A stretch of DNA of 64,000 nucleotides, taken from contig NZ_JAGFVL010000029.1 in the NCBI RefSeq assembly GCF_017599345.1, positions 1 to 64,000 of the forward strand, read 5' to 3'. The translations under genes and the position numbers were made by a program. This DNA comes from Gracilibacillus suaedae (GTDB lineage Bacteria; Bacillota; Bacilli; Bacillales; Amphibacillaceae). Positions 19,381 to 28,989 of this stretch are shown here, piece after piece. The notes beneath the pieces are model-generated. The model made no database searches. It was not told the origin of the DNA and saw only the letters and a program-made list of their open reading frames with translations. How positions within the stretch are numbered: position 1 is the stretch's first letter; each line of letters begins with the position of its first letter.

Positions 19381-20037
19381 GTGTCAGAACACGTTGTAGT
19401 TATTTATCCACATCCCGATGATGAAGCATTTGGTGCATCTGGAACGATCACAACTTTTCGAGAAAAAGGGGTTCCTGTCACCTATTTGTGTGGAACATTA
19501 GGTGAAATGGGAAGAAATATGGGGAATCCTACTTTTGCTACAAGAGAAACTTTACCTGAAATTAGAAAAAACGAATTAATCAAAGCATGTGAAGTTCTAG
19601 ACATTAACTTAGAGATGCTGGGATATCGAGATAAAACTTTAGAATTTGAATCTACCGAGGAAGTAGCAGAACATCTTTTTTCTTATTTAGATAAAATTAA
19701 GCCATCATTAGTTATAACGCACTATCCGGGACATGCTGTACACCCTGACCATGATGCATTCGGTGCAGCGGCAATTAAAGCAGTAGAAAAGTTCTCTGAA
19801 AATGAACGCCCTACTGTTTGGGCACAAGCAATCAGCCGTAATCATTTGGAAGAACTAGGTGAGCCAGATATCCAGAATGATGTAAGTGAAGTGTTCACTA
19901 AAAAATTTGAAACAATCCAAGCGCATCAATCACAGGCTGATGGTATGCTCTCCAAGGTCAGAAACGAAGCTGATGATATTGTAGAAGCAACCAAACAATG
20001 GTTAGGTGTAGAATCTTTTTATACTTGGAAATTTTAA
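19381..20037 (+). CDS. bshB2: Bacillithiol biosynthesis deacetylase BshB2
   Basis: A 218-aa LmbE/PIG-L-type zinc hydrolase that removes acetyl from GlcNAc-malate in bacillithiol synthesis or from bacillithiol conjugates. Zinc-binding 'PHPDDEAFGASG' at ~11-22 and 'HPDHDAFG' (~121) are intact. Start GTG 19381 with GAGGGGGA upstream. Length equals B. subtilis BshB2 (221 aa). Presence implies a bacillithiol-based thiol system, compatible with the glutaredoxin-like protein at 42 kb. Second gene of yojF-bshB2. Confidence 0.93.
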   Translation: MSEHVVVIYPHPDDEAFGASGTITTFREKGVPVTYLCGTLGEMGRNMGNPTFATRETLPEIRKNELIKACEVLDINLEMLGYRDKTLEFESTEEVAEHLFSYLDKIKPSLVITHYPGHAVHPDHDAFGAAAIKAVEKFSENERPTVWAQAISRNHLEELGEPDIQNDVSEVFTKKFETIQAHQSQADGMLSKVRNEADDIVEATKQWLGVESFYTWKF

Positions 20038-20137
20038 GCAAATTTCTTAGAAAAAATCATAGTATAATAACAAGGTTTAATTTGTCTCAAAGTGTGGAAT
20101 TGTAATAATACGAAACTGACCTAGGAGGACTAACGAT

Positions 20138-20335
20138 ATGAATAATAAATTGTATCGTTCCGAAACTAACAAGATGGTAGCAGGAGTATTAGGAGGCATT
20201 GCAGAAGCGTCTAATTTAGATGCGACAATATTACGCTTGTTATATATTATATTGCTGATTTTTACAGCTGGATTCCCACTATTTATTTTGTATATAGCAG
20301 CAGCGTTCATCATACCTAAGAGAGGTGATTCTTAA
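20138..20335 (+). CDS. yvlC: PspC-domain small membrane protein
   Basis: A 65-aa protein with an N-terminal 'LYRSETNKMVAGVLGGIAEASNLDATILRLLYIIL' PspC signature and one transmembrane helix ('IILLIFTAGFPLFILYIAAAFII'). PspC proteins act in envelope-stress sensing. In B. subtilis yvlC belongs to a SigW-controlled yvlABCD operon; here only the C and D parts are seen. ATG start after a strong CTAGGAGGA. Two bases separate it from the next gene. A TATAAT-like hexamer lies about 70 bp upstream; no SigW-type promoter was found by eye. Confidence 0.85.
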   Translation: MNNKLYRSETNKMVAGVLGGIAEASNLDATILRLLYIILLIFTAGFPLFILYIAAAFIIPKRGDS

Positions 20336-20337
20336 GC

Positions 20338-20679
20338 ATGCGCTGGATTTTATCACTTGTATTTAATGCATTAGCCTTAATGTTAATTGACTATTTATTT
20401 GAAGGCTTTATCATTGAGGGTTTTGTTGTTGCTTTGATTGCTAGTGTTATTCTTGCTATATTGAACGCTATTGTAAAACCAATTTTAGTTATACTAACGT
20501 TACCTATCACGATTATAACCTTAGGGTTATTTTTATTGGTAATCAATGCGATCACTTTATGGCTCACTCAAGCATTATTAGGTAGTAATTTCATTATCGA
20601 CGGATTTGGCACTACCTTTATAGCAGCCATACTTTTCTCGATTATGAATTTAGTCATTAATAAGATAGTAAAAGATTAA
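20338..20679 (+). CDS. yvlD: YvlD-type four-helix membrane protein (phage-holin-like superfamily)
   Basis: A 113-aa protein with four hydrophobic helices, including 'AILNAIVKPILVILTLPITIITLGLFLLVINAITLWL', the characteristic block of the 'mycobacterial 4 TMS holin' family (YvlD in B. subtilis). Despite the family name no lysis role is known; it is linked to envelope stress with PspC proteins. Start ATG 20338 overlaps the ribosome site within the end of yvlC (AGAGGTGA). Ends at a strong terminator. Confidence 0.88.
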   Translation: MRWILSLVFNALALMLIDYLFEGFIIEGFVVALIASVILAILNAIVKPILVILTLPITIITLGLFLLVINAITLWLTQALLGSNFIIDGFGTTFIAAILFSIMNLVINKIVKD

Positions 20680-20708
20680 CCGTTATGTGGTCACATAGCG
20701 GTTTTTTT
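20679..20708 (+). terminator. Terminator after yvlD
   Basis: ACCGTTATGTG / CACATAGCGGT with one wobble, followed by seven T. Confidence 0.9.
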
Positions 20709-20819
20709 CTGCGGAATTAAGAAAGTACATTCCTGTGCCATTGCTGCATTTTAAATGAGTAAAGCGCGCTGTGAAACAGTTGGGTGTAAAGTATGATAGG
20801 TACTAGTTATTTATCCAAG

Positions 20820-21205
20820 TAACCATTTTGAAATTTAGTGACTGCTAGAAGAAGCTCCGGAAAAATGTTTCGCTTTCCACTGGCATGGCTTCAGCTAATT
20901 TCGTGAAGAAAATTAAATTTTCTTCACGAAATGGATCTTCAGCTCATGCTATTCCAGTAGGAGTCTACACATTTTTCCTCCGCTTTAAAATATGTTCAAC
21001 AACGCTTAATACAGCTAGCATAATGGATTATTACCAGATTCAAAAGATAGACAATCAAGTAACTTGCTAATTACGTTATAGAGCAAATATTAATGAAGGC
21101 CGCCTGCTTCAACTCGAGTTCACTGTAAAAGTGTGTGAACAAAAAAGAAATAAATGCTCCAATAAAAGCAGCGTTGAGACCAAGCAATGAGCGCTTTTTT
21201 GCTCA
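20820..21205. repeat. Long dispersed intergenic repeat, copy 2
   Basis: Same ordered motifs as 13345-13760 (CATTTTGAAAT, GCTCCG, TTCGCTTTCCACTGGCA, GGAGTCT, TTATAGAGCA, AGGCCGCC, and a TGAGCGCTTTTTTGCTCA hairpin). No gene. It carries an extra 35-bp perfect palindrome at 20898-20932 absent from copy 1. The stretch to hprK (21206-21479) has another TTCGGTGT-type GC-richer segment and no gene. Confidence 0.65.
20898..20932. repeat. 35-bp perfect palindrome inside repeat copy 2
   Basis: 17-base arms ATTTCGTGAAGAAAATT and its exact complement around a single A. It replaces the shorter CTTTGCAAAG segment present at the same place in copy 1. Confidence 0.85.
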
Positions 21206-21433
21206 TGAGGAGGCTAAACCGGAGCTCACGGAAAGCGAAGTGTGCAGTCGGAGTGTGGGTGTGACTGCCACATTGAAGTTAGCGAACTTCATACACCGAA
21301 TTTGACTGAGATGCGCAGTATTTACCTTATGCAATTAAGACATACGCTCGAATTTTTTCGAATAAATCTGTACTATATCTTTGAAAAAGTGCTACAATAG
21401 TTACATCATGGAATAAAAAAGAGATGAAAGAAT

Positions 21434-21452
21434 GGGACAAGGACACTGTCCC
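21434..21452. promoter_or_regulatory. GGGACA/TGTCCC hairpin ahead of hprK
   Basis: GGGACA at 21434 pairs with TGTCCC at 21447, and GGACA/TGTCC nests within it. It ends 14 bases before the ribosome site of hprK, so it could be an operator or a leader hairpin. No regulator can be assigned. Confidence 0.4.
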
Positions 21453-21479
21453 TATGTTCCGAGATAAGGGGGCTTTTGT

Positions 21480-22442
21480 ATGGCAAAGGTGCGTACACAG
21501 GATTTGTTGGATCGCTTTAAGATTGAACTGATTGCTGGTGCGGAGGGAGTTCATCGTGAGATTTTTATGAGTGAAGTTTCTCGACCGGGGATTGAGTTGA
21601 CGGGTTATTTTAAATATTATCCAAAAGATCGGTTGCAATTATTAGGGAAAACGGAATTATCATATTTTTCAGAATTAACACAAGAGGAAAAAAAGGACCG
21701 TTCTTATCGTCTATGTACGGATATTACACCGGGCATTGTCGTAACAAGAGATATGGCTGTCCCAGTTGAGTTAGTGGAAGCTTGTGAAGCATCAGGTGTA
21801 CCTTTGATGCGTTCACCATATAAAACAACACGTGTTATCAGTCGTATTACAAACTTTTTAGAGGCGAAATTTGCCCCTTTTACAGCAGTTCATGGTGTTT
21901 TAGTTGATATCTACGGGATTGGTGTACTGATTACTGGACAAAGTGGAGTCGGTAAAAGTGAAACAGCACTGGAATTAGTCAAAAGAGGACATCGACTTGT
22001 AGCTGATGATAGTGTCGAAATTCGCCAAGAGGACTATGACCGGTTAATTGGATCATCCCCTCCGTTAATTGAACACTTACTGGAGATAAGAGGATTAGGT
22101 ATTATTAATGTCATGACATTATTTGGTGCGGGATCGGTTCGCTCTCATAAACGAATATCATTGGTTATTAATCTGGAAACATGGGATCAAAAGAAACAAT
22201 ATGACCGACTAGGATTAGAAGAAGAAACGATGCAAATTATTGATGTTAAAATTCCAAAAGCAACACTTCCTGTTCGACCTGGTCGTAACTTAGCTGTTAT
22301 TATAGAGGTGGCTGCGATGAATTTCCGCCTGAAACGAATGGGCGTCAATGCAGCAGAAGAGTTTTCCCAGCGATTATCGAAGATGATTCAAAATGGGGAG
22401 CAAGAGGTTTCAGAATTTGATACAGATCTAGATATGGATTAA
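21480..22442 (+). CDS. hprK: HPr kinase/phosphorylase
   Basis: A 320-aa bifunctional sensor enzyme that phosphorylates HPr and Crh on Ser46, and dephosphorylates them, in response to glycolytic metabolites; this drives CcpA-dependent catabolite repression. An N-terminal domain (1-130) precedes the kinase core with Walker A '[27 protein letters not shown]' (P-loop at ~152) and the HprK signature '[13 protein letters not shown]' (~197). ATG 21480 after AAGGGGG. Leads the hprK-lgt-ppaX-yvoF operon. Its substrates are in the window: Crh (31.0 kb) and HPr (55.1 kb). Confidence 0.97.
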   Translation: MAKVRTQDLLDRFKIELIAGAEGVHREIFMSEVSRPGIELTGYFKYYPKDRLQLLGKTELSYFSELTQEEKKDRSYRLCTDITPGIVVTRDMAVPVELVEACEASGVPLMRSPYKTTRVISRITNFLEAKFAPFTAVHGVLVDIYGIGVLITGQSGVGKSETALELVKRGHRLVADDSVEIRQEDYDRLIGSSPPLIEHLLEIRGLGIINVMTLFGAGSVRSHKRISLVINLETWDQKKQYDRLGLEEETMQIIDVKIPKATLPVRPGRNLAVIIEVAAMNFRLKRMGVNAAEEFSQRLSKMIQNGEQEVSEFDTDLDMD

Positions 22443-22465
22443 TTAATGAATGGAGGAGATCAACT

Positions 22466-23311
22466 TTGGCATGTGAAGCTCCTGCACTTGATCCTGTTTT
22501 CCTGCAATTAGGCCCATTTTCTATCTATTGGTACGGGGTGATTATCGCATCTGGTGTCTTTTTGGCATTATGGATCGCGACAAAGGAAGCAGACCGATTA
22601 GGTGTAAAAAAGGATTATATTGTCGATTTAGTAGTATTTGCCATACCAATTGCTATTATATCTGCACGTGCATACTATGTTATTTTTGAATGGGATCGCT
22701 ATGTGGAGGAACCTTGGTGGAAAGTGTTTGCAATTTGGGAAGGTGGTATTGCCATACATGGTGCATTAATTGGTGCTGTGTTAACGGCTATCCTTTATAC
22801 ACGAGTGAAAAAGCTATCTTTTTGGCAAATTGCCGATATCGTTGCGCCAAGTATTATACTAGGACAAGCAATTGGTCGCTGGGGCAATTTTATGAACCAA
22901 GAAGCACACGGTGGACCTATTTCAGAAGCTACATATCAAAATTTTCATCAATACTTACCAGATTTTATTATGAATCAAATGTGTATTGACGGTACGATGT
23001 ATCATCCAACCTTTTTATATGAATCGGTTTGGAATATCATTGTTTTCATTTTATTAATAATCTTGCGCAAGTACCCATTGCGTCGTGGCGAAATGTTCTT
23101 GACTTATGTCATTTCGTATTCAATCGGACGTTTCTTCATTGAAGGGATGAGAACCGATAGTTTATATATTGTTGGTGATCTAAGGACAGCGCAGTTTATT
23201 TCGATTATGTTAATTGTGGGTGCAGTGCTTTTAGTACTTTACCGTCGCAAGAAAGGCTTAGCCGATAGAACGTATCAAGGTAAAAAAATAACACAAGATA
23301 AGAAGAAATAA
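22466..23311 (+). CDS. lgt: Prolipoprotein diacylglyceryl transferase
   Basis: A 281-aa integral membrane enzyme that transfers diacylglycerol from phosphatidylglycerol to the lipobox Cys of lipoproteins (such as those at 2.0, 35.5 and 50.3 kb). About seven membrane helices; signature '[15 protein letters not shown]' (~137) and conserved '[12 protein letters not shown]' and 'LYESVWN'. The start is TTG 22466, seven bases after GGAGGAG; no ATG fits. Length near the usual 270-280. The gap to ppaX holds a perfect 10-bp hairpin. Confidence 0.96.
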   Translation: MACEAPALDPVFLQLGPFSIYWYGVIIASGVFLALWIATKEADRLGVKKDYIVDLVVFAIPIAIISARAYYVIFEWDRYVEEPWWKVFAIWEGGIAIHGALIGAVLTAILYTRVKKLSFWQIADIVAPSIILGQAIGRWGNFMNQEAHGGPISEATYQNFHQYLPDFIMNQMCIDGTMYHPTFLYESVWNIIVFILLIILRKYPLRRGEMFLTYVISYSIGRFFIEGMRTDSLYIVGDLRTAQFISIMLIVGAVLLVLYRRKKGLADRTYQGKKITQDKKK

Positions 23312-23319
23312 GGAACGTT

Positions 23320-23348
23320 GAGCTTTTGCTATGTTCAAGCAAAAGCTC
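23320..23348 (+). other. Perfect hairpin between lgt and ppaX
   Basis: GAGCTTTTGC / GCAAAAGCTC, 9-base loop, 8 bp after the lgt stop and 27 bp before the ppaX start. It is followed by GTTTCTCGTC rather than a clean T run, so it may be a weak or partial terminator or an RNA-processing site tuning the operon. Confidence 0.55.
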
Positions 23349-23374
23349 GTTTCTCGTCATTTGGAGGTAAAAGC

Positions 23375-24016
23375 ATGAAAGTAGAAACGATTTTATTCGA
23401 TTTAGATGGAACGTTAATTAATACGAATGAATTGATTATCGCTTCCTTTAGTCACACTCTGGAGAAATACGGAGATCGCACATATACGCGAGAAGAAATC
23501 CTCGATTTTATCGGACCGCCATTAGTGGATAGTATGAAAAAAGTTAACCAAGAAAAAGTAGAAGAAATGATGAAGACTTATCGGGAGCATAATTATGCCA
23601 ACCATGAAAAATATGTAGAAGCGTATCCAACTGTAGTCGGTACGATCAAAAAATTGAAGGAATCAGGAGTCAAATTAGCAATTGTTACAACAAAACTGAG
23701 TGATACTGCTAAATTAGGTTTGAAGATCACCGGAATGGATCAACTTTTTGATGTGTTAATCGGACTTGATGATGTCGATAATGCCAAACCACATCCGGAA
23801 CCTATTTTAAAAGCTATTGATGAATTAAAAGCAAATCCGATGACAACGATGATGGTCGGAGATAACTACCATGACATCGAAGCAGGTCATAATGCTGGTG
23901 TTCAAACGGCAGGTGTTGCCTGGACGATAAAAGGAAGAAAAGTATTAGAGGCCCATAATCCGGATTATATGTTAGAAGAAATGAGTGATCTATTACAAAT
24001 CGTTGGAGTGGAATAA
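23375..24016 (+). CDS. ppaX: Pyrophosphatase PpaX (HAD superfamily)
   Basis: A 213-aa HAD hydrolase that hydrolyses the pyrophosphate produced by HprK/P when it dephosphorylates P-Ser-HPr by phosphorolysis. Motif I 'LFDLDGTLINT' (~8), motif II 'VTTK', motif III Lys in 'NAKPHPEP', motif IV 'MVGDNYHDIEAG'. The start is ATG 23375 behind TTGGAGG; an upstream TTG at 23318 would run through the hairpin and is rejected. Four bases separate it from yvoF. Confidence 0.93.
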   Translation: MKVETILFDLDGTLINTNELIIASFSHTLEKYGDRTYTREEILDFIGPPLVDSMKKVNQEKVEEMMKTYREHNYANHEKYVEAYPTVVGTIKKLKESGVKLAIVTTKLSDTAKLGLKITGMDQLFDVLIGLDDVDNAKPHPEPILKAIDELKANPMTTMMVGDNYHDIEAGHNAGVQTAGVAWTIKGRKVLEAHNPDYMLEEMSDLLQIVGVE

Positions 24017-24018
24017 AT

Positions 24019-24558
24019 ATGCGCAAAACAGATCGATATCGTGTTCATGGAGCCAATAGTTTATGGCATGTCTATAAGACCGTTCCTTTCTGGAAAGTAA
24101 TCAAAAATTTTATTGTAATTCAGCTTGCTAGATACACCCCTTTTTTAAAATTAAAAAATGCGATGTATCGTACTTTTTTGAGGATGGATGTCGGGAATGA
24201 AACTGCTTTTGCACTAATGGTCATGTTAGATATTATGTTCCCAGAAAAAATTCACGTCGGGAAAAATACGGTAATCGGTTATAACACCACGATTTTAGCT
24301 CATGAATACTTAATTGAAGAATATCGTTTAGGTGATGTTTTTATTGGACAAGAAGTAATGATTGGAGCCAATAGCACCATCTTACCTGGCGTGACAATAG
24401 GTGATAGCGCAATTGTCGCGGCAGGTACAGTTGTACATAAAGATGTTGAAGCGGGCACGTTTGTTGCTGGTAATCCAATGCATGTAATTTATACAAAAGA
24501 AGAAATGCAAGAACGTAAACAAAAGGATATCTTTTTTCAAAAAGCTGATGATCAATAA
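24019..24558 (+). CDS. yvoF: YvoF-type acyltransferase with left-handed beta helix
   Basis: A 179-aa protein with hexapeptide repeats in the second half ('HVGKNTVIGYNTTILAHEY', 'VFIGQEVMIGANSTILPGVTIGDSAIVAAGTVVHKDVEAGTFVAGNP'), as in CysE/LacA-type O-acetyltransferases. Substrate unknown. The gene closes hprK-lgt-ppaX-yvoF as in B. subtilis. ATG 24019; the stop lies inside the terminator stem. Confidence 0.88.
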   Translation: MRKTDRYRVHGANSLWHVYKTVPFWKVIKNFIVIQLARYTPFLKLKNAMYRTFLRMDVGNETAFALMVMLDIMFPEKIHVGKNTVIGYNTTILAHEYLIEEYRLGDVFIGQEVMIGANSTILPGVTIGDSAIVAAGTVVHKDVEAGTFVAGNPMHVIYTKEEMQERKQKDIFFQKADDQ

Positions 24559-24575
24559 TGTGATCATCAGCTTTT
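24541..24575 (+). terminator. Terminator overlapping the yvoF stop
   Basis: AAAGCTGATGATCA / TGATCATCAGCTTT stem and TTTT; the left arm encodes the last codons of yvoF. Confidence 0.85.
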
Positions 24576-24631
24576 GATTGGTGCTCTGCGCTTTTATAAA
24601 GCTGGAGTGGTGTTCAGCAGGTCGATATATT

Positions 24632-25558
24632 TCATATTGGCCTTCTTTTTGATATCTGCGCTTTTAAAACTCCATAAATGGTTTTTAAATGGGGAATATC
24701 AAGTTGATGTTTGTTTGCTAACTCAATAGCCGTACCTTGTAAATGTTCTAATTCCACACGGAGTCCTTTGCGATAATCCTGGTGCATCGAAGAAGTCGCG
24801 TTGGTAGGTAAACTGTACAATGTTTTCCAAGCTTTTTCTAGATGTTGATCAGTCAGATCTACCTTTTCACAAGCAGCAATCTGCCTCATTTCGTGAAACA
24901 GCTGGTGAATAATATCCTTCGTTTCCTGATGTGTAAGAAGGTCACCTATCTCCATGTTACTGACGGTAGTGATTCCCGAAAATGCTGTAATAAACATATA
25001 CTTATACCATATATCCGTTAAAATCTTATTACTATACTTGGAAGTCATGTTGGCGGTAGCTGAAATTTCGGCTAGTTGTTCGCAAATTTTAAACTGCCCT
25101 TCATCTAGAGGACCGAATCGAATTTCATCGATCTTGCTTGTATGTGTTACATGTCCCTTGTCATCTAATGTCGCGATAATATTGGCTAAACCTCCAAGTA
25201 CTTTTTCCTTGCCAAAATGAACAGTTAACATGTCGTAATGCTTAACACCGTTGAGAATAGGTAATATATATGTATGTGGACTAACTAACTTTTTAAGTGT
25301 ATCGATCACGCTTTCTAAGTGATACCCTTTTACTGACACAACGATAATATCAGTAGGTGCTGCTTGAGTTGGGTCGGTAATGATCACAGGCCTTTCGATT
25401 TGATCATCGCCGTTAATACTATTGATTTTAAGCCCATTTTCTTTTAATTGGGCAGCACGCTTGTTACGAACCACAAATTGCACATTAGCACCAGCTTTAC
25501 TCCAACGAGTACCAAAATAACTTCCTAAAGCACCTGCACCAACAATTGAAATGTTCAT
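24632..25558 (-). CDS. panE: Ketopantoate reductase family protein
   Basis: A 308-aa NADPH-dependent 2-dehydropantoate 2-reductase-like enzyme (pantothenate/CoA pathway). N-terminal Rossmann motif 'IVGAGALGSYFG' (~5), conserved 'LPILNGVKHYD' with the Asn of the family, and Lys in 'DIWYKYMFITAFSG' (~186), the usual catalytic Lys-Tyr-Lys segment. Paralogues in Bacilli vary in substrate, so the pantothenate role is likely, not proven. Start ATG 25558 behind AAGGTGGAGATG. It is inserted on the opposite strand between yvoF and yvcD, which are transcribed rightward. Confidence 0.85.
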   Translation of the reverse strand: MNISIVGAGALGSYFGTRWSKAGANVQFVVRNKRAAQLKENGLKINSINGDDQIERPVIITDPTQAAPTDIIVVSVKGYHLESVIDTLKKLVSPHTYILPILNGVKHYDMLTVHFGKEKVLGGLANIIATLDDKGHVTHTSKIDEIRFGPLDEGQFKICEQLAEISATANMTSKYSNKILTDIWYKYMFITAFSGITTVSNMEIGDLLTHQETKDIIHQLFHEMRQIAACEKVDLTDQHLEKAWKTLYSLPTNATSSMHQDYRKGLRVELEHLQGTAIELANKHQLDIPHLKTIYGVLKAQISKRRPI

Positions 25559-25736
25559 ATCATCTCCACCTTTCTATCTTCATGATACTATAACTCACTT
25601 TTTTTACACGAATGATACATTTGAAAAAAATCTTTCAATGTGGCAAAAGTGTGTTATAATGCTAAAGTCATTATATTTAAAAATGAAGGAACAATCATAT
25701 AGAAAATATCGTTGGAATGGGAGGGGAATACTAAGC

Positions 25737-26735
25737 GTGTCTAATCCATATCAAATAGAAGGAAACATCATACCTTTCATACCAGAAGGGGATTTTTATT
25801 TTTCAAAGGGAGTTGAAGCCTTTCAAAAACGGAAATTTGACATCTCCTTAAAATGGTTTAAGAAGGCAATTGCTGATAAGCCGGATAACCCGCTTTATCA
25901 ATGCCAGGCATCGATTGTCTATACGGAAATGGGCTCCTATCATTTAGCTAATCAAATATTAACAAAAGTACTGTCTACACACGGTGAAGATTATGTTGAT
26001 TGCTATTATTTAATTGCTAATAATTATGCGCATTTAGGTCTCCTTCAGGATGCAGTTAAATATGCTGAATTGTATATCGAAAAAGCACCAGATGGTGAAT
26101 TTACGGAGGGAGCATATTCCTTACTTGATGTATTAGATTTTAGTGAAGTGGAAGAAGACGACGATGATGAGTGGATGCTAGAGCAAGAAGATGATCTGTT
26201 AATGTATCAGGAAACAGCTTTTTATCACTTGGAACGCGAAGAATGGGAGGAAGCAATCGCCATTTTAGAAGAAATGATTGCATTGTTTCCTGAGTTTTCA
26301 CAGGCAAGACATGAATATCACTATGCACTATTTTTTGCTGGTGAACGAGAAACAGCTATTACGATGGAAGAAAAATATTTAAAAGACCATCCTGATGAAT
26401 TGTTCAGTTGTATGAATTTAGCTTGTTTTTATGGACACGAAGCCAATGAGGATAGGTTACAGCATTATACGGAACTGCTTGATAATATTTATCCGATTCA
26501 TGAACAGCAAAAACTAAGAATTGCGGTAACATTCACTCAAATCGGACTGTACGAAAAAGCATTAAATCGATTCAAATTATTGCATAAATCAAAGCTAAAA
26601 GGCCATCCTTCCTATTATAGATGGTATAGTACTTGTCAGTATTATTTAGGAATGAAGGAAATGGCGCAACATTTATGGAATGAAGGCTGTAAGCAACATA
26701 ATATCCTAGCATTGCAGACACCTCCATGGAAATGA
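25737..26735 (+). CDS. yvcD: Tetratricopeptide-repeat protein (YvcD-like)
   Basis: A 332-aa soluble protein. N-terminal TPR units ('GVEAFQKRKFDISLKWFKKAIADKPDNPLYQCQASIVYTEMGSYHLANQIL'), an acidic break ('EVEEDDDDEWMLEQEDD', ~138), then further TPR units to the end. The start is GTG 25737 after GGGAGGGG; the open frame extends upstream to 25551 but has no site there. It sits directly upstream of trxB as B. subtilis yvcD does. No enzymatic motif; probably a protein-interaction scaffold. Confidence 0.85.
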   Translation: MSNPYQIEGNIIPFIPEGDFYFSKGVEAFQKRKFDISLKWFKKAIADKPDNPLYQCQASIVYTEMGSYHLANQILTKVLSTHGEDYVDCYYLIANNYAHLGLLQDAVKYAELYIEKAPDGEFTEGAYSLLDVLDFSEVEEDDDDEWMLEQEDDLLMYQETAFYHLEREEWEEAIAILEEMIALFPEFSQARHEYHYALFFAGERETAITMEEKYLKDHPDELFSCMNLACFYGHEANEDRLQHYTELLDNIYPIHEQQKLRIAVTFTQIGLYEKALNRFKLLHKSKLKGHPSYYRWYSTCQYYLGMKEMAQHLWNEGCKQHNILALQTPPWK

Positions 26736-26776
26736 AAGAAGTGAGCAGAATAGTAGACCTTTTATATCGAGCGTAG

Positions 26777-27766
<990 letters not shown>

Positions 27767-27891
27767 TATTTGTAATCTTTTCGACATAAATACGTAATTG
27801 GAAATTAACGTGGCTGTAACACGCACGAAATATTAATTAGATATAATGTAATTAACTAATTGACCCCCTTTTTAATAAATATAAACTTGAA

Positions 27892-27925
27892 GGCATAGGT
27901 TTACATACCTATGCCCATTTTTTTT
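27892..27925 (+). terminator. Terminator downstream of trxB
   Basis: GGCATAGGT / ACCTATGCC stem followed by CATTTTTTTT. The rest of 27767-28105 shows no gene; a TATAAT at 28038 may serve rapZ. Confidence 0.9.
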
Positions 27926-28105
27926 GTGGATGAAAATTGCTCATTATTGGAATATGCAGAAAAAACTACAATAACGACTACTAATAGACATATTCTTATT
28001 AAGTATTTTGGTGGTAGAGGGCATTTACTCCGTGTATAATAGAGGTATAAATATATGTAGTATCGTTAGTTACATAAATTTCTGAAAGAGAGGAGTGTTT
28101 AACCC

Positions 28106-28987
28106 ATGGGGAGACAATCTGAGGAAACAAAGCTCGTTATTATCACAGGAATGTCAGGTGCCGGTAAAACAGTAGCCGTGCAAAGTTTCGAGGATCTCGG
28201 TTATTATTGTGTTGATAACCTTCCGCCAGCTCTCCTGCCTAAATTCCTTGAACTCATGAAAGACGCCACTAATAATATCCAAAAAGTAGCACTAGTAATG
28301 GACTTACGTGGTAGAGAATTTTTTGATACACTATTTGAAGCATTAGACACACTCGGACAAGAAGAATGGCTAGAAGAACATATTTTGTTTTTAGATGCTA
28401 ATGACCATGTTCTTGTATCTCGATATAAAGAAACACGCCGTTCTCATCCATTAGCACATGACGGACTACCACTTGAAGGAATTCACGCTGAACGAAAAAT
28501 ATTGGACGAATTGCGTGGCCGCGCACAACATTTCATTGACACATCTAAATTAAAACCAAAGGAATTACGTGAAGAAATTGTACAACGCTATAGTAAAAAG
28601 GACCAAGAAATTTTTTCTGTCCATACTGTTTCTTTTGGATTTAAGTATGGTTTGCCGATAGATGCAGACTTGGTATTTGATGTCCGTTTCTTACCGAATC
28701 CACATTACGTCGAGCAAATGCGTCCGCTCACTGGTTTAAATACGGAAGTTTCTTCTTATGTATTTAAATGGTCTGATACACAGAAATTTTTAGAGAAAAC
28801 GATCGACTTATTGCAATTTATGCTTCCGCAATATAAGCGTGAGGGGAAAAGCCAGCTCGTTATAGCGATTGGATGTACAGGTGGACAACACCGATCTGTT
28901 GCGATTGCAGAGCATTTGGCAAAGCATTTTCAAAAAAATTATGTCACACATGTTAGTCATCGTGATATAGAGAAACGAAAGGGATAA
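28106..28987 (+). CDS. rapZ: RapZ/YvcJ family nucleotide-binding protein
   Basis: A 293-aa P-loop protein with '[28 protein letters not shown]' (Walker A ~14-21) and the C-terminal signature '[21 protein letters not shown]'. E. coli RapZ is an RNA adaptor controlling GlmS via RNase E; B. subtilis YvcJ binds and hydrolyses ATP/GTP and affects competence, without a shown RNA role. ATG 28106 after GAGAGGAG. First of rapZ-yvcK-whiA, with 2-bp spacing to yvcK. Confidence 0.95.
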   Translation: MGRQSEETKLVIITGMSGAGKTVAVQSFEDLGYYCVDNLPPALLPKFLELMKDATNNIQKVALVMDLRGREFFDTLFEALDTLGQEEWLEEHILFLDANDHVLVSRYKETRRSHPLAHDGLPLEGIHAERKILDELRGRAQHFIDTSKLKPKELREEIVQRYSKKDQEIFSVHTVSFGFKYGLPIDADLVFDVRFLPNPHYVEQMRPLTGLNTEVSSYVFKWSDTQKFLEKTIDLLQFMLPQYKREGKSQLVIAIGCTGGQHRSVAIAEHLAKHFQKNYVTHVSHRDIEKRKG

Positions 28988-28989
28988 AA

